A stretch of DNA of 64,000 nucleotides. Origin: Amblyornis subalaris (taxonomy: Eukaryota; Chordata; Aves; Passeriformes; Ptilonorhynchidae). The position numbers were made by a program, and so were the translations under genes. This document shows positions 25,801 through 40,000 of this stretch, piece by piece. The notes beneath the pieces were generated by a model. That model worked only from the letters and a program-made list of their open reading frames with translations, was not told the DNA's origin and made no database searches. Each line of letters begins with the position of its first letter. Position 1 is the first letter of the stretch. The stretch is taken from NCBI GenBank assembly GCA_018881555.1, contig JACAXG010000235.1, positions 437,856 through 501,855 on the forward strand, written 5' to 3'.

Positions 25801-27742
25801 AAATACAAAGAACAGCTTAATACTGCAGTAAGCTATTTAAACAGCTGTCTTGGTTTATTCTTCCCACAACACAGTGGTTTTTTCATTCCCCAGCAGGCAT
25901 CTCTTCCAAAAAGAAAAGTAAACCTTTGTTAGTGCCTACCAATTGGGCAGAGATGGACCAAGTTGGAAAAGATTTTCTTCATTTGTTTCCCATTTGAATT
26001 ACAAGGCTTTATTTGCCTTTTATGCTACTGTGCGGTTTGTGTTTATATAAATTCATNTTTTCAATTTGCAGACATTAATTTTGTACAGATACTATACATA
26101 TATGGATACTTGCTACTATTTGCAGACTTAAGGATTCTTGGTATCTTCAAAACCCGTTTTTCATCACAATGCAAATGGCAAAAAAAAATCAGACATTCAT
26201 AAGAGAAACACTGAAGTTGAAAAAAATTAAATGCCCATTCTCCATTTATAGGAAGTACAAAATGATCAGGTTTCCACAAATACTACATTAGCTCTAAGTC
26301 ACTCAAATAGGAGGAGTTCCTTTAACAAAGGAGAATGAGATGAGCTCTGTCTCTAATAACCCAACCTTTTCCATAGTCACATCAGTCTTAGTGGCATAGT
26401 CCAGTTTGCTGTTAACTCATCCNACACTCTCAGTTTAGTTTTCCCATTCCTCTTCCTTCTGTCTTTTCATCATCACCTTTTTTGCTGAACCCTTTTGAGG
26501 AAGGAGCATAATTTCTCATGGGGGGGAGGCACATAGCTCCTTGAGTTGTTCTGGAACTTAACGGATGGAGACAGCAGCCCTGGAGTTGAAAGTAAAGATC
26601 ATGGGGTTACCAGAAGTAATAATTCCATATCTTAATCTCAGTTCTTCTAAGAATTCAGTCCAAGTTACTTGCTCTAAAAATGTGGGATAAAATAAGGAAA
26701 CAAGTGGGGAAGGGTGGTCTTGCCGCGCCGTCTCAGAAGGATGAATTGCCTGTTGTCTGGCTTTGGAGAGGAACCTTTGGAGGAACCAGTGCTCAGGGGA
26801 GGGTGGACAAGAGAAGTCCCTGTGTGTTTGAAGGCAGACAGAGGAGCCAGAGCTGCTGCCGTGTGTACCCGAGGCCTTCATCCTCCTGTAGGGTTGATAC
26901 TGCCTTTTNATACATGCAACAAATCCAGAGACCTCCTCCTGGGACAGCAGTGTTAAGGAAGCCAGAGATAAAACTGGGTACCTTCCCTGTGCAGGTCTCT
27001 TCCATCCCGGGAATGGCACAGGTACTGCGGACCTCAAAACACCCCTGGCATGCACTTTACAGGCATTTCTCACCTATCTCTAATGAAGTTAATTAAATCC
27101 ACACTGTGCCGTAGACCAGTGCGAGGCTTTAAATACAACTGTGTATTTTTGCAGTAGCAGTGTATCTACCTGGTTATTTCCAAAATTGATACCCGTGTAC
27201 AGATCCTGCTTCCAGTTCTTACTCTTGAGGCATGTCTTTGTGCCTGACTTGTCTGTGAACTGCATCAGGGAAAGCAATACTGTAGTCGCACTTCTGAGAG
27301 ACTGCCTGCTAATGCAAGCCTGAACATGATTCCCTGGGTTCGGTTTGGGTGGAGAGGGAGCATCAGCATTACAAAACACGCCCGCAGATAAATTCTGGAA
27401 GTATGTTGATTTTCATGTAACACAATTTTCTTAAAAGAAGTTGACAGTGCAGCAATAGCAGGTTTCTGTCTAACTCCCCTCGAGCCTGTGTCCACCCACT
27501 GTGCCCAAATCACACTGGTCCAGTTGCCTCTGGAAGACCCCACAGCACTGATTGCAGCAAGCTTTCAGCAGGGCATGCAGAAAGGGACAGTCAGTGACTG
27601 GCTCGTTCCCTGTACAGATGAGGTACTCCAACTGGACATAATGCAAGCTGGAAGGAGACAGAAGACCAAACCTCGGTAGCTTACTTTCTAACTTCGGTGA
27701 GTTGTGTTGCCCTGCTAATTTGTAGTTCCTCTATTTCTTTAG
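22806..27742. other. Intergenic, no gene recognised
   Basis: AT-rich sequence including a 19-T run (25266-25284). A 110-codon frame at 22865-23197 and a 130-codon minus frame at 24000-24392 have no recognisable domains and are taken as chance. Confidence 0.55.
25266..25284. repeat. Poly-T tract (19 T)
   Basis: A homopolymer of 19 T followed by GGCTTC. It could be the A-tail of a minus-strand retroposed copy, but I see no recognisable body on its left side. Confidence 0.85.
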
Positions 27743-27804
27743 GAACTTCCAATGAGGAAGGCGGTGTATATCCTGCACCACAAGATCTCAGAAATTATTG
27801 AGAA
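27743..27804 (+). other. Exon-like segment (candidate)
   Basis: The acceptor TTCCTCTATTTCTTTAG has a good pyrimidine tract and the donor is GAGAA|gtgagt. The 62 nt are open in one frame, which reads ELPMRKAVYILHHKISEIIE. No protein family is recognised. It may be a lncRNA exon or chance. Confidence 0.2.
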
Positions 27805-30732
27805 GTGAGTTGAGTTAGCCCTCACAGGTCTCTCTAAATAGATAGTTTCCAAAATAACCTGACTTGAAAGGCTGGAAAACAAATGCACAAATAGAATTTG
27901 TTTCTTCCCAAAGAAATGAACCAAACCATTCTCTGCACTCTAGAGTCCTTTCTAGAACTGGATTTCTTCCATGCTGCCTTTTCATCAGAACACATTTGGT
28001 TTGTTTTAAGTAGTGTTTTAATGTGTGTGTCTCTTGAACCCCATCTACTCCAGATCCAGCAAGAGTATCAGTGTCCCATATGGGACAGCATCATAGAATA
28101 TTTTATATGCTGTGATAAGCAATCTCTTCTCTAATATTTGGGTCCAACTTTTCCTGGGCTATTTAATCTCAGCTTTTTTAAAATGGAGTGTCCTGTAAAA
28201 GGAAACTGCGTTAAAGGGAAAGCAATAAATGCTTCATTCAGTGTGCTTGGCCAAAATAGCTCAGTGAGTCTTGGAATGAAAAGACCCTTGTCCATAACAA
28301 CACAGACACAATTACAAGCACAGACAGGATGGTTTTGCCTAGAAGGGAAAAATGCCTTGCAGCATTGAGGAGGGTTAGCAGCAAATGGGGAGGAGGGTGA
28401 AATCTCTCCGTGGTAGGGCAAGCAGTTTGGTAATAATTAGGACACTTAAAACAGGGAGTGGGGAAGAGAAGGGAGGTCAGAAGTGTGTAAGGGGGACAGC
28501 AAAGTGAACCTCCCATCTTCCTAAGGAAACCACTTCCTCTTGCTGCCTTCCTGTCTCTCTTAGGAGAATATTTTGGATAACTCCTCACAGAAGCATTCCA
28601 AGGAGAATACTCCATCAATTGTCACTAGCTGCTCCTCCATTGTTCTTNCTCAGCTATACCTTCTTGGATGTCATAACCCTTGATCCAACCCTTTGCTAGG
28701 CCATCCTTCTTTTCGGTTGTTTGCACGTTACTTTTCTACCTCAGCTCTCATAGATTTTGCACTTTGCGTTGCACTTCTACCNCTTCACCTTGAGTCTTTC
28801 TTTAGCTTTTCTGGTCTTAATCTACAGATCCCTTTAACTCCTTGTAACTGCTCTCTCCCGAAGGATTCATTTTGCAGATAGCAGCAGCAAAAGCAAACTG
28901 AGGTGCACCTTAGAAGCCATAGGCGCAGGACTTGGAGAATGATTTTCCACAGTATCAGATCCCACAGCAGTGCTAAGAGGGATTCTACAAAGACTGGTCA
29001 CAGGAGTCAGCCTAGCATGGTGCCCTTTTTTATTTGCCAAAAATTAATAACTCCCTAGGCCAATTGCAGTTATCCCACAAGGTTCAAATCAGCGTGAACG
29101 CTCTCTTGCAGAACTGTAGCAGAACTACAGACCTCAGAAAGGAAGCTTGGCTGAGGCTCAGCACTTCATCACATTCACTTCTTGCTTCCCTGAAAGTAAC
29201 TCAGAATTTGGTCTCAGCAAGGACCAAAGAAGCAGCAGTCATGACTAAAACAAACACTTTATTCTGATAATGAAGTTACCAAAAAAAGTTAGTCTTACGG
29301 TAGGGTTGTAATTGCAGAGTAGCTGCCAAATGTGGGGAATGCTGCTCCGCACATCTACAGTGCGGTAACTGTTCCTGAAAGGATCTTTCATATGTCACAG
29401 CATTTCTGTTCCTTCAGGGAGTGCTTTCAGTTCCTCCCTTGATCACAAGTTCTCTGACAGGACTGCATTGGGAAAAAAATGTTACTTGCAAGCTTTTTTC
29501 ATGCTCACAATCACTAGGTTTCTGTTCTGTAAAAATACTGGCTGCAGAGACAAGAGTTACATATTCACCCACTTTCTACACAGGAAATTTAAGGTAGGGA
29601 AGTGCATGGTGTAGTGAACCATGTGTGGGACTCACAGTGAGTAGATGCAGGTGNACTTCCGCTTCTGCAGACAACCTGCAGAGATGTGAGACTGACAGGT
29701 CAGTGATCCAGCTGCCTGTGCTGGAAAGAAATACCGTATGCATCAATTTACTTCACCACCATGAGATCTGCAAACATAAAGAAGGGTTGTGTTGTTTTAG
29801 TAGGAGGAAGTGATCTCCCTTCTCTTGCCATGGGAACAGAATCTCTGAAGGCAGTTTGCTCTCATAGTCCTCTGCTTTTTGAGAGCAATAGGTTGTGATT
29901 TGTTCCAAGGCCAAGTGTTTTCTGAAGAGGCTGTTACATGCTTTCCAGATGGGCGTTGCATTATCTCTCCATACTGTTGGGGTACACTTACACAGCACTG
30001 CCAGCAACAGGAAGTTGCTAATGTGCTCGCTCACATGGTTTAAAATGCCTTAAGGTGAGCTGCCAGATTTTCAAACAGAGGTTTTTCTGTTTAGCGTGCC
30101 AAATATTTGTTAAAGAAAACATACTCTATTTTCTCTTGTCTGTGGTACCACTTAGTTGCCGTATTGGCACAGAAATGATGTTCTGGTCTCATTGCAGAGT
30201 GGGAAAAAACAGGTTTTGCTTTTTTCCCTGGAAGGGGTACCAAGTAAAACAAACAAACAGCTGGTTAAATTACATCCTCGTATTGAACGCACTTCCTATT
30301 AAAAACTTTTATCTGTTGGTATTGCTGTCAGCTTTCAGATCGATAATTATATGTGGCAATGCCAGATGCATTCACTGACCTTTTTTTCGAATGGAGGGTT
30401 GTCCTGGTACATGCCAACGTACCTTACACCACTGCCTAGACATGGCCAAAATTACTGTCAGCATATATGGACACTCTTACGGAGACAGAGATAAATCCGT
30501 AATACAGTTTTTCAACCCGCTCAACACAGTGCAAAGGAATTTCTTTAACCTGAACTAAAAATGAGCCCAGACAATAGAAGCGTGTCACCATCTTGGCCTA
30601 CTAGTACAAAGCACCGTTATTTTTGCCTTCACATGTCAAAATGAAAAATGTGCAGCTTAAGTTATTATTTTCATATTGTACATAAAAAAATTTGTTCAAG
30701 ACTGGAAAGTAACCCACGTTTTCTTCATGCAG

Positions 30733-30949
30733 GAGATGAGCAGAACAGTTCTCCAGTGGAAAGCACAGCTGGCCTGTCAGTTGCTGGGCTTTGTGTCGTA
30801 CTGGATCCCATCTACTCGACCAAGCAACCATGCTAAAGTGATGCTCTGGCCGTGCAGCCCAGGCTTTAGCACAGCCCTAGCAGCTTTAGCAGCAGCACCT
30901 TGGAACAAACTACAGACGTGGCTCAGGTCCCTTCAAGGTGCACGAAAAG
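30733..30949 (+). other. Exon-like segment, 217 nt, fully open (candidate exon 1 of a 3-exon chain)
   Basis: The acceptor is CACGTTTTCTTCATGCAG and the donor is CGAAAAG|gtaag. The segment is open for 72 codons and has an ATG at its second codon (30736, G at -3). The predicted peptide begins MSRTVLQWKAQLACQLLG and is Ala/Leu-rich towards the end. It exits in phase 1 and joins 36645-36741 in an open phase. No known domain is seen. It may be a novel small coding gene, a lncRNA exon, or chance; coding status is not shown. Confidence 0.28.
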
Positions 30950-31204
30950 GTAAGNTTTTTATGTGCTTCTCTTTTTAAATACGTGATACAGCATTGTCAC
31001 CAAAGTTCACCTGTAGTGCCAAACTCCATCAGAAAATTGACATAAAGCCCCCAAAAAGTCAAGAGTTACTTTTCTTAATGTTTGATACATTTAATCTAAN
31101 GCACAGGACATATTTGAACTACAAATTTGGTTATGGGTTAATTCATTTTGAATTGCCTTTGGGGTTTTTCCTTCGCTCTGGTACTCAGTTTGTTGGTGTG
31201 CATA

Positions 31205-31234
31205 TATAAACACACACGTGTGTATAAACACACA
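31205..31234. repeat. TATAAACACACA direct repeat in a TG/CA-rich stretch
   Basis: TATAAACACACA occurs at 31205-31216 and 31223-31234, separated by CGTGTG. Alternating purine-pyrimidine sequence of this type is a common microsatellite remnant. Confidence 0.8.
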
Positions 31235-34200
31235 GGGAAAAGCTACATTTCTTACCTAGCAAGGCGACCACCAGAGCTGAAACTTATACGGCAGACCAGA
31301 CAGCATCGTGTGCTCAGACTCAGGCTATAAATCTGCGAGCAGCGTATTCTGCACTCACATTGCTGAGACACAGCACTGCTCTGCTGCTCATTCACTGGGT
31401 GACGCTGGAAAAAATCCCTTTCTGCCTACCTCTTTGTAAAATGAAAGCGATACGTGTCTCTGGAGTCCCATTTGCTGACTTTAGTGGGAGTTGTGCTTGA
31501 CAAAGAGTTGAATAAGTGTAGGTTTCATCCCTGTATCAGCCTGCATTAGATGACTTGGTGTTATTCTGAGTCAGCAGCTGCTCAGAACAGCTCTTTTGAA
31601 ACCTTGGAGTTTCCCTTTAAGATCTGATGAGATCAGTGTCATTCAGCAGCTCGTTTTACTTCCTCAGCATTTTCTCACTTCCGCATTGCACATACTGGCA
31701 GTCATGATCAGATTGTTTCAAAATAGCCCTTCTGAACATAGGAAAGTTTTTAGCACCCGGTCTGATCTCACCCCAGCACTGAGCCAGCAAAACATCACTA
31801 GGTCAACAGTTACTCTGGATTGCTGTTAGGGTAGAAAGGGGCAAAAGATGATCCAAACTCATTTGCAAAAAGTATTAAACAACATTCTGCAAATTACTGA
31901 ATTCTGTCACTTTTTTAAGACAAGAAAACCTGCTATCAAGGGAATGGAATTGCCTTAGCCAAACTCTGTCGGTGTCACCATCTAAAACCCAGAGAAGCTC
32001 TCACTGACCATGGAATTACAGCAGCAGTGTAGGGAGCATACACCTTAAAAACCCCAAATCAGTCTAAAAAAGCTTCCCAAGGAATGACAGGGTTTTGTTT
32101 TTCACCATTCCACCTCTCACCAGTGAAGTAGTAGATGTTTGTCTGTCATACAGAATTGCGGTTTCACTTGTGCCAGAGCATACGGTGCAAGAGCTCAGTT
32201 CTTTCCTCCTGCCGTTCTGCTCTCAATTTCAGAGGAGCTGTGCCTGCTTTACACCAGTCCAGAGGGAAGGGAATCAGACATTCCATCTTCAGAGCTTTTG
32301 TTTCAAAGATAAATGACTCTGTTTTGCAGCTTTCCTCGTGGCTTATTCCAGAGATCTGCTGCCAATGCAGGCTGGCTCAGTGTCAAGCCTCGACACACAG
32401 CAAAAACAGTTGAAAAATAGCAACGCTNCATCTGATCGGCTAATTTGGAAGTTCTGTGCACTGGGAGCTGTAACACTTGGGAAGGTAGCAGAGCCACGGC
32501 ATTTTTAGGTACCTATTTTTGTTAGAATGCTGTGCAGAAGTTTACTCTCTGTGTTTTGGACAGGAAGCAGATGACTCCAGAAGCTTAAACACTGAAAGAA
32601 GGGGGAGGGAGAAGAGAACCAGCTCATTCCTATAGAACACATGCAAATGTAAATGTGGGGCCAAGCACAACACATCAATGTGTCACTTTTGGACAGAAGA
32701 TAAACTGAAGGTCAGCTAAAGCAGTGCAGCTAAGACAAACTGATGACATGCAATTAAAGTCTCTTCTGTAAAGAATGGTCTTGTTGCAGAGTTTGGTCCC
32801 CCTGCAAAGATTGACAATTGTTTTATAACTTTTCACAAGAAGAAACACATTTGCTTCCTGCCTTAGCTTAAAGGCTGAAAGAAATAGGGCCAGATTCATT
32901 TCTTTTGAGGCTTTTCTAGAGATCTGTCAGAAAGAAACATCTCCATGAACACTTAGTACGTTTCACCTTCATCAGTAATTGAGTGCACACTGATGAATAT
33001 AAAAGCTTTCAAATGAACCAGACACCATTTCCATGGGGAAATTTTGTTTTACAGCAAGTCCAGAGTGGACAATCAGATTCACATCTTAAAGCAGTTTGAA
33101 CATGGTATACTGTTTTGGAAACAAGTTTTAAGTTACAGCAACTACTTTATCATAAATAACTCCTAGAACTACAACATGTGGGAGGCGAAAGAGTTCAGCC
33201 ACAGTCAGAAACACGTCAGCTGTTCGTGTCATGTTGTAATGTGCATAACTTGTTCGAAAACTATTTAGGCCATGAAGTGTAGNTTCACTCTTAACACCTG
33301 CTTCCAAACAGAATCGTTCCCTAAGTTCTCTATGCAGTTTTGAGTGGAAGCTTCACCCTGCAGAGTGAGTCTGTATGGGAAGTTATGTTTGGGTTTTTTT
33401 CTTTGCTGTGGGTGTTCAGAGCTAGTGACTAATCAAAAGGAGAGTCTCCTGCTTCCCTGCTCCTCCCGGAGCTGAAGAGCAAACACAGTAACAGGAGTGA
33501 GACTTCTTTCATCTCCCATTGTCAAGGAATGGGTTGTGATGCTGTTACTCACAGCGTGCAGAATTTTATTCCACTGTCATCTCAGCTGTGAGACATGCTA
33601 ATTAATTCAGAAAGATTTTTTTTCTTTTCAGGCTGTGTGTGAGCAAACCTAGGTGAAATGTCAGCTTCCACATTTCAAACCTGACAGTTAAAAAAACCCC
33701 AAACTTTCTGCTTGTCAGCTGCTGAGGTTTGCTTGAGGGATACATAGGAACCTATTCCACTTGGGGTGTCTCCCCACACCTTTTTTTAAACATTCTCTTT
33801 TAGGACTAGGACTGCATTTCAAATCTACTAACAACTGCCTGACTAAAACAAGCTTTTTGAGAAACTATTCAGTAAAGCACAGTGTGAAACTCCCACTGTG
33901 GATAAGGAACATGATAGTGTCTTAGGCTTGTTTTGACCACCCCAGCTGCCCATCAGCTTGGAAATGTCATCAAAAGCCTTCTCTTCAAGGGACATTTGGA
34001 ATCAGCTGTGGGACGGCGATGAGCATGGTCACAGAGCAGTAACTGAGCTGTGAGCCCAGCCTCAGCCAAGTAATTTAGGATGCTCGAGTGTGCCCAGGGG
34101 ATGGACAGCATTTTCTGCATTCATGACTGTAGCAGAGCAGAAATGTTACAATCAACAGATGGTTAAACCGACTGTGCTCTGGTGACTTCTTTAGCAAGTG

Positions 34201-36644
34201 TTATGTAATTACTCTTTTCATTACAAAAAAAATTAATTCCCAGAATCTTTTACCCTACATACAAAGCCTTGATACTACTGTCTGTCTGAACTTAACTGCT
34301 CTTAAAAGCAGAGTTTGTTCGCTCTCTGTTTTAAAGTGCTGATTTCTACATCCTCTCTGATCCGAGGGCAAATGGCAGGTCATGTGGGAGAATTTAATCA
34401 GCATTATACCATTAGCCTATTCCTCCCATTCCGAGATGCCCACGACCTCACATCAATGGCTCAAATGTGCTTTAAGTGGCCAGACTCTGTATTCAATTAT
34501 TGTTTAGACAGGGAGTCCCAACTCGATCCCAAAACATTGTGTTTTTTCTTTTTCCAAGCAGAAATGTCTTAGCTTACTGGATCTTGCACTTCTAGGATTC
34601 ACTTCTTCAGCTTCTCTTCACTGTCATGTAAGGGGACTATTTAAAATTCCCAAAAAAATTCTCCCTTAATTATAAGATTTCCAGAGCAGCTATTTCAAAC
34701 AAGGAACAGCTCACATGAGATTAGTGGTTTACACTGATAGAGTCAATAATGCCTACCTGTGGAACCTCTCTAGCTCACATTCTTTAACTGACTTAACAAA
34801 GGGTATTTTTCCTCTGTACTCCAGAAATTGAAGTGAAAGCTGCGTGAGAGCATCTACTGCCAGAAAGAGAAAGCAGCATCAGTCACTCTAGATAACATAG
34901 CTGACTGCCTTCCAATTAAAGGCCCGTTCCCTGAGAGCAGATACCTTTTNTCTTGGACATGGAAACCACCTTGCAGTCTCCCTTCTGCATTACCTGAGCT
35001 GTGTGCAGACAACCATCAAGATTATTATAAGCCTTACAGGTAGAAAGCCCCAAGAGTGTCACATAAAGAAAAGACAAAACAGAGGCATAACAAATCATCA
35101 CTTTCTTACGAGACTGAAAGTAATGTGTGTTGCTGTAGAAAGATCTATTTTGTTTGGATTTTGGGTTCTGTACTTCAGAAGATCCTAAGGCAATTTCCAA
35201 ACCACAGCCCTAGTTCTGAGGAAGTTTAAGGTCAACCATAGGCTTACTTACTGGAGTTAGAAATGAGCAGTGTGTTTTGTTGCACGTTTTCACCCACCCA
35301 TCCCTAAGCATCCATGATCAAAGCTGTGGGAAGCTCCAGAGGAGGGCAGTGAGCCTAGTATCTTCAGCTTGATGCAGGTGTATCACTCCTTCTACACAAG
35401 ATAAAACAAGCATAAGATCCCTCCTTACTGCTCCATGGGCATGTGTGGAGGGTGAAAAACCTACCTCCTTCCTCACACAGCCACACTGGTTAGACAGGCT
35501 CTGGCCTTGGTATTACACTTGTCAGTGATAAATGGTCATCTGTAGAAGGCAGTGGATTTCTTATGGAAGCAACATGTTCCTTTTTTTTACTCAGAGTGAC
35601 TCCAGTGACGAAGGGAACTGGCATGGGGCCTTTATTCACCAGTCACATAAAGTTTCCTTCCTCACTGACTGNGTGCTGGGAGAGAGAAACTGATTTTGAG
35701 AGAAGCCTGAGACTGGGTAAGAAAACCTCCAATGATTCTGTCAAATGCTGAACTCAGCAACCATGAAAAGAAACTGTTGTCAGATCCAGCAACTGAGAAA
35801 TACTGCAAAGTGACATCTTCTCATTTAGATTGGGCAGTGCTTTTGTTTTAGGCTTTGGAGAAACAATAATAATACTACTATCACAGTACAGCAAGAAGTG
35901 CTGCAACGTCTGTACTAACGTGCAACCCTAGAGAGGGAAGAGCAGGCAGGTCTGCTACACTGCACTGTAACAATCCACCATTGAAAGAGAGCTCAAACCT
36001 CTATTGCACAACAGCATTTCCAATTAGTGCCTTTTCCCAGCCCCAAAATATTGTCATAAGGTTTAGTTGGGATATGAGTAGCTAGGAGAGCCACAATTCC
36101 CCAAACAACTGTTTTTCTGCTTTTGCACCTCAAGAAAATCCTAGTCGGAGTCTGTAGGCATGTGAGGGTCAGTCAGCACAGTGCTGCCTGGGAAGTAGCA
36201 GCTGCTATGAATCATATCCTGGGAACTCCACAGAGAGGGTACAGATATGACAGGACAGGGCAGCATTCCCTTCCAGACCAGGACCTGGCTGTCTCATGTT
36301 CTAAACAAGCGAAAGAAACAGTATGTAGGAAAGCATTTTAATGATTGTGCAAAAACTGCTAGAAAACTATTTATTAATAACTCACTGTCCAGATGGAGAA
36401 ATGTATTTTGCAAGTTTCCAGAGGGGTATTTTCCTTCCTAAAGTGCTGTTAAATATTTCCACAGAAAATCTGGTGATACTTTTAACGGGGAAAAAGAAAA
36501 TTAGAGATCATGCCTCTACCTCCTTACGCTGGCCAGGAGGCCTGCTTGTACCACAGAATAATAGAACTAGATTTAAGTGTGACTTGAAAACACAAATACG
36601 GGATCCAAGAGGTGTGAGGTAACCCTTCCATTCCATATCCACAG
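31235..36644. other. Intergenic, no gene recognised
   Basis: AT-rich sequence with only short open frames. It would be the first intron of the candidate three-exon transcript if that is real. I see no clear transposon. Confidence 0.55.
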
Positions 36645-36741
36645 GAGTGCTGTGTTTGAGTGGCAGACTGCCCTTCAAAATGAGGCGTGGGCAAAGAGGA
36701 TATCAGCGAGAACCATCAGATGTCTGGAAACCACATGAACT
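36645..36741 (+). other. Exon-like segment, 97 nt (candidate exon 2 of the chain)
   Basis: The acceptor CCATTCCATATCCACAG and the donor GAACT|gtaagta are both good. When entered from 30949 in phase 1 the frame stays open through 31 codons, including KMRRGQRGYQREPSDVWKPH. It exits in phase 2. It has an internal ATG with A at -3. No family is recognised. Confidence 0.28.
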
Positions 36742-36979
36742 GTAAGTAAATATGAAGTGGGAGGAGTTGTTTAGCCCAGAAAAGAGTCAGTGTGTAGCCT
36801 ATTATTGACAAAAAAAGCAAATGGGAAGGGATCAGTCTGCAGCCACGTTCCCTTTAATCAGGGCAGATATAGGAGTACCTAAATTATACCAAATGAAATT
36901 TAGGGTAAACATCGTGGACAAACTTTGTAGCTGCAAGGACAATTAAGCATTGAACGAGTGGCCAGGGGAGATGGTGGTG

Positions 36980-37060
36980 TTTCCAGCCCAGGCTGGAACC
37001 ACAGGTTCGGTTTCCTCACCACAGGTGAGGTTTCCAGAACAGGCTAGACGAACAGGTGCT
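36980..37060. repeat. Nested short repeats and hairpins
   Basis: TTCCAGCCCAGGCTGGAA (36981-36998) is an inverted repeat with a 2-base centre. ACCACAGGTTCGGTTTCC (36998-37015) is repeated as ACCACAGGTGAGGTTTCC (37018-37035). CCTCACC-ACA-GGTGAGG (37014-37030) is a perfect 7-bp hairpin. A degenerate copy of the first block follows at 37031-37060. This is a 20/51-bp nested tandem duplication. Confidence 0.8.
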
Positions 37061-40000
37061 CAAGAGCAAGCATATTAGTTTTCACTTATTCTCCAGGCAG
37101 TCCCTTTTCCCAGGGCTCTCCTTCTTCTTCTCTGCGGATATAACTGCTTTGTCACCACCCCCCCTATCCTGCAAGCACCAGCTGCCTTCAGAGGGCCTGA
37201 CAGGCTACATATCCCATGCAATCCTTGGCAACTTGCTTGGGTTTGCAATTTACTGCTTCTGTGCAAGACTGGAACAAAACCTTGTGTGCCTTACCTTTGA
37301 AATATTACCTGTCCACTGATATTAGTTCACATAATAAAGGTGCAGCCTACTCCACATCACGTGGCTCGGCTAGAAGCTAGACCAGCAACACCACCAGGCC
37401 CACTCGCTGTCCTCCCACTCCCACCTGCATTGATCAGGTCAAGTGCACAGCGTTTTGCAAGGGCTGAACACCAGACTTGAATCCTGGCTTGGCTGACAGA
37501 GCCCGAGTACAGAGCCTTGCCCAGGGACAGCTTCCTCTTTGCGAAGTGAGTGCCGCAGACAGTCCGTTGGNGGTTTTCACTGTGTCTGTTCCGGCCCTGG
37601 AAGTTGCGCCTTTTAGGCATTCTGTGGTCCGGCTGTGTCCGGTGCCTGATGACAGCCTTACAGACAGCTGCGGCAAACACAGTGGGAAGCTCATAGGAAA
37701 AAATGGGTGCACACTCCAACAGCTGCTTTCCAAAAAAGCCTTCTGGGGCTCAATGCACAGCGATAACTTTGTACCTAGCTAGAGACAGTCCTTTTTCAGC
37801 CACGCTGCCTGACAAAACAAAAATTGTCCCATCTCCACATAGCCCAAGTGTTTCATAACAGCTGTTGCTACAACCAAACCCCCATCCCTCCAACTGCCTC
37901 TTACTAATTGCAAGGTGTAGCACTGCTGCTCGGCTCCTGGGGCCTGTTTGACCAAGGCCTTCGCACCCATTTCAGGATGAGTGGGAAGCTAACCAGTAGC
38001 AGTCATCTCCACTCACCTAGACAGAGATATCCAGGTTAGCCATGATTCCTTACTGCCTGGCATTTCTGTTCATGCTTCCATTCACACGCCCAGGATTATG
38101 ATAACTTCTACCTAAAGCTTGTGCCAGTTCTGCCTGGCTCTGCCCTCAGAAGATTTGGGAGTTTGTTTTGAAGCTGCCTTTAGTGATGCGTTATCAGTGA
38201 CTGACCATTCAAATAGCCCAGTCNCACAGGATTGTTCTGCTTCCTGTAGTCTTTCACTTGTCATTTGTTTCTCATGAAGATCCCATGTCCAAGGAGCCCT
38301 AATCCTCCAGGAAAATCTATTTAAGTTGTCCCTGTAATCAGGTGTACAATAGTGTATAATCTTTAAGCCAGACACCACACTCCACATGCAAAGAAAGCAG
38401 TTGCATCTACAGTGTGAAGCCTGCGAGACAAGTTTTCCTTTAACCCACCACCTGATAAGTAGAGAGCTTTAGCATGGCTGTCAGAATTCCCTGAAGCAAA
38501 GGCTATAAAGAAGTAGGATTTGGCAAGAGCTGCTGTCATCTGCAAGACTGGCTCTTTGATCCTCCTTACACTTGTGTAATCATGCCAACATCTCTGCAAA
38601 ACAGAGCAACAGAGCTGTTGCAAAAAGGCAATCTCCTTCTCACTTGCTTTCTTCCTCTGATGGAATTTTTTCTTGGTCACTTTTATTTTTATACAGTAAT
38701 AAAAGCCCCACACCTGCCTCTCCACAGTCTCTACCTTTATATTGCAGCATTACCCGTATTACAGGTATTTCCTTGATTTCTCACTGTAAAAGTCATATAT
38801 ATATAAGAACTATAAAGGGACATGGACTGTTCCTTTCAGAAACAGAAACAGTCTAGTGAAGCATAAGAAGCAAAAGGATTTGGTAGTTTGATCATGATTG
38901 CAAATGAAAGCTTGCATGCTATTTGTACATGTATTTTTATCTCTGTGTATTTTATGTACCTCATTAAAGTACATCCACTATGTTAATAATTCAATATTCA
39001 TTGAAATATGTCAAGATTAACAGTATATAAGTACAGGTGGAATACAGAGTCAAACAGAAATTATTATTTTACTTGAGACCCTTTGTACATCAGATGAAAG
39101 CTGAGGGAGATAAAAATACATGTACAAATGGCATGCAAGAAACTAGACTGTTTCTGCTTCTGAAAGGAACAAGCCATGTCCAAGCTGCTGAACTATACTT
39201 ATGAAGAAAGCATGAAATCAGAGCTTCCCAACATGTGCCTTTACAGTTAACATCCACCACAAAATTAGTACTTTCTTTAAGAACATGTGTTTTTAAGTGG
39301 GAGCATCTTTGGAACCTTTGCATAGGTATTTTTAGAATCAAAACCAAACGGAATTTGCACACTTGAAGCACTGCCTTTATTCTGTGTCGGTATAGCAGCC
39401 GGTACAACAGGTCTTAGTTGACAACCAGAGCTCCTGTAAACTGACACAGTGTTTGTCTTTTAAAAAAGCCCAACTCCTGCACTGCCATCTACCAGTGTGG
39501 GAATTACGTTCTTCAGAGGATCCTGCATTTTACGCAACTCTGGATTATGTCTTTTATAGGGGCAAATGGAACCCTTTCATTTACCAGTACTTGAAATACA
39601 AGGTGCCATTTAGAAAAGACACAGTGCTGGGCTCCCTTTCCCTTGGGACCTGCAACACAGCTCGGTGTTTCTGCAGGTCCTGGAATATTCTTGAACAGAA
39701 TTGGAACGTGGGAGAAAATACAGTGTTCATTGTAAACATGGCGTGAGTTCATTGACCCAAGGCAGCAAACCAGGTCCCAAAGTTATCAGTTTATATTTGC
39801 CCGTAAATATTGGGCTTCCGTGAGTANCTGTATTTAGTGGGTTTGTCCGGTACTGGTGTGTCTTATTCTCTGTATAGTCATTTACACCAGCACACAGAGA
39901 CATGAAGGTTTATTTGGATCAGAGTGGTAACAGCTGACATGCACTCACTTAACCCTTCTCTCCTACACATTCATCAGTCCTTTTCCTTCTCTTGTTCTCT

